Of a stretch of 5,932 nt of DNA, positions 5,925 through 5,932 are shown piece by piece (the first letter of the stretch is position 1; each line of letters starts with the position of its first letter). The stretch is taken from NCBI GenBank assembly GCA_023436515.1, contig JAEZIV010000409.1, forward strand, positions 1 to 5,932. The letters run 5' to 3'. Under the pieces are notes generated by a model. That model had not been told where the DNA came from. It made no database searches and worked only from the letters and a program-made list of their open reading frames with translations. The position numbers were made by a program, and so were the translations under genes. The DNA is from Bacillota bacterium. Its GTDB lineage: Bacteria > Bacillota > Clostridia > Acetivibrionales > DSM-1351.

Positions 5925-5932
5925 GGTGAGGA
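5925..5932 (+). promoter_or_regulatory. Shine-Dalgarno-like sequence at the right edge
   Basis: GGTGAGGA at the last bases resembles a ribosome binding site. A + strand gene may begin within about 10 bases beyond the window, but nothing in the window confirms it. Confidence 0.35.

Overview
The window looks like chromosomal DNA of a low-GC, Gram-positive anaerobe of the Clostridia. The closest feel is the plant-polymer-degrading group around Ruminiclostridium, but this is an inference from gene content. The supporting signs are AT-rich spacers, strong AGGAGG-type ribosome binding sites, a Bacillus-type Rae1/YacP domain, a meso-diaminopimelate dehydrogenase and an intracellular GH8 xylo-oligosaccharide enzyme. 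All four recognisable genes are on the + strand. I see no tRNA, rRNA, CRISPR array, transposase or other sign of a mobile element.

Layout. (1) 2-1336: the 3' part of a gene that enters from the left edge. It encodes the C-terminal domains (IV and V) of an EF-G/Tet(M)-like ribosomal GTPase, joined through a charged linker to a complete Rae1/YacP-type NYN ribonuclease domain. (2) 1514-3001: selO (ydiU), a pseudokinase-fold protein AMPylator with every key catalytic residue present. (3) 3002-3269: an AT-rich regulatory spacer with a perfect 26-bp palindrome, promoter-like boxes and a possible 31-codon leader ORF whose stop overlaps the next start. (4) 3270-4256: ddh, meso-diaminopimelate D-dehydrogenase. 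(5) 4257-4633: a spacer with a strong terminator and then a candidate promoter. (6) 4634-5797: a GH8 reducing-end xylose-releasing exo-oligoxylanase. (7) 5798-5932: a second terminator, a small palindrome and a Shine-Dalgarno-like sequence at the right edge, probably leading into another gene.

The four genes do not form one pathway. They cover ribosome-associated quality control (inferred), protein AMPylation and redox response, lysine/peptidoglycan precursor synthesis, and xylan catabolism. The spacers and terminators suggest mostly separate transcription units: ddh and the GH8 gene are separated by a strong terminator, and the GH8 gene has its own terminator. No convincing terminator separates the first gene from selO, or selO from ddh, so read-through there is possible.

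The most notable item is the fusion of a ribosome-binding EF-G-like module to a Rae1-like nuclease. Stand-alone Rae1 cuts mRNA in the ribosomal A site, and domain IV of EF-G/Tet(M) proteins reaches towards the same site. The fused protein is therefore a good candidate for a factor that carries an mRNase to the ribosome.
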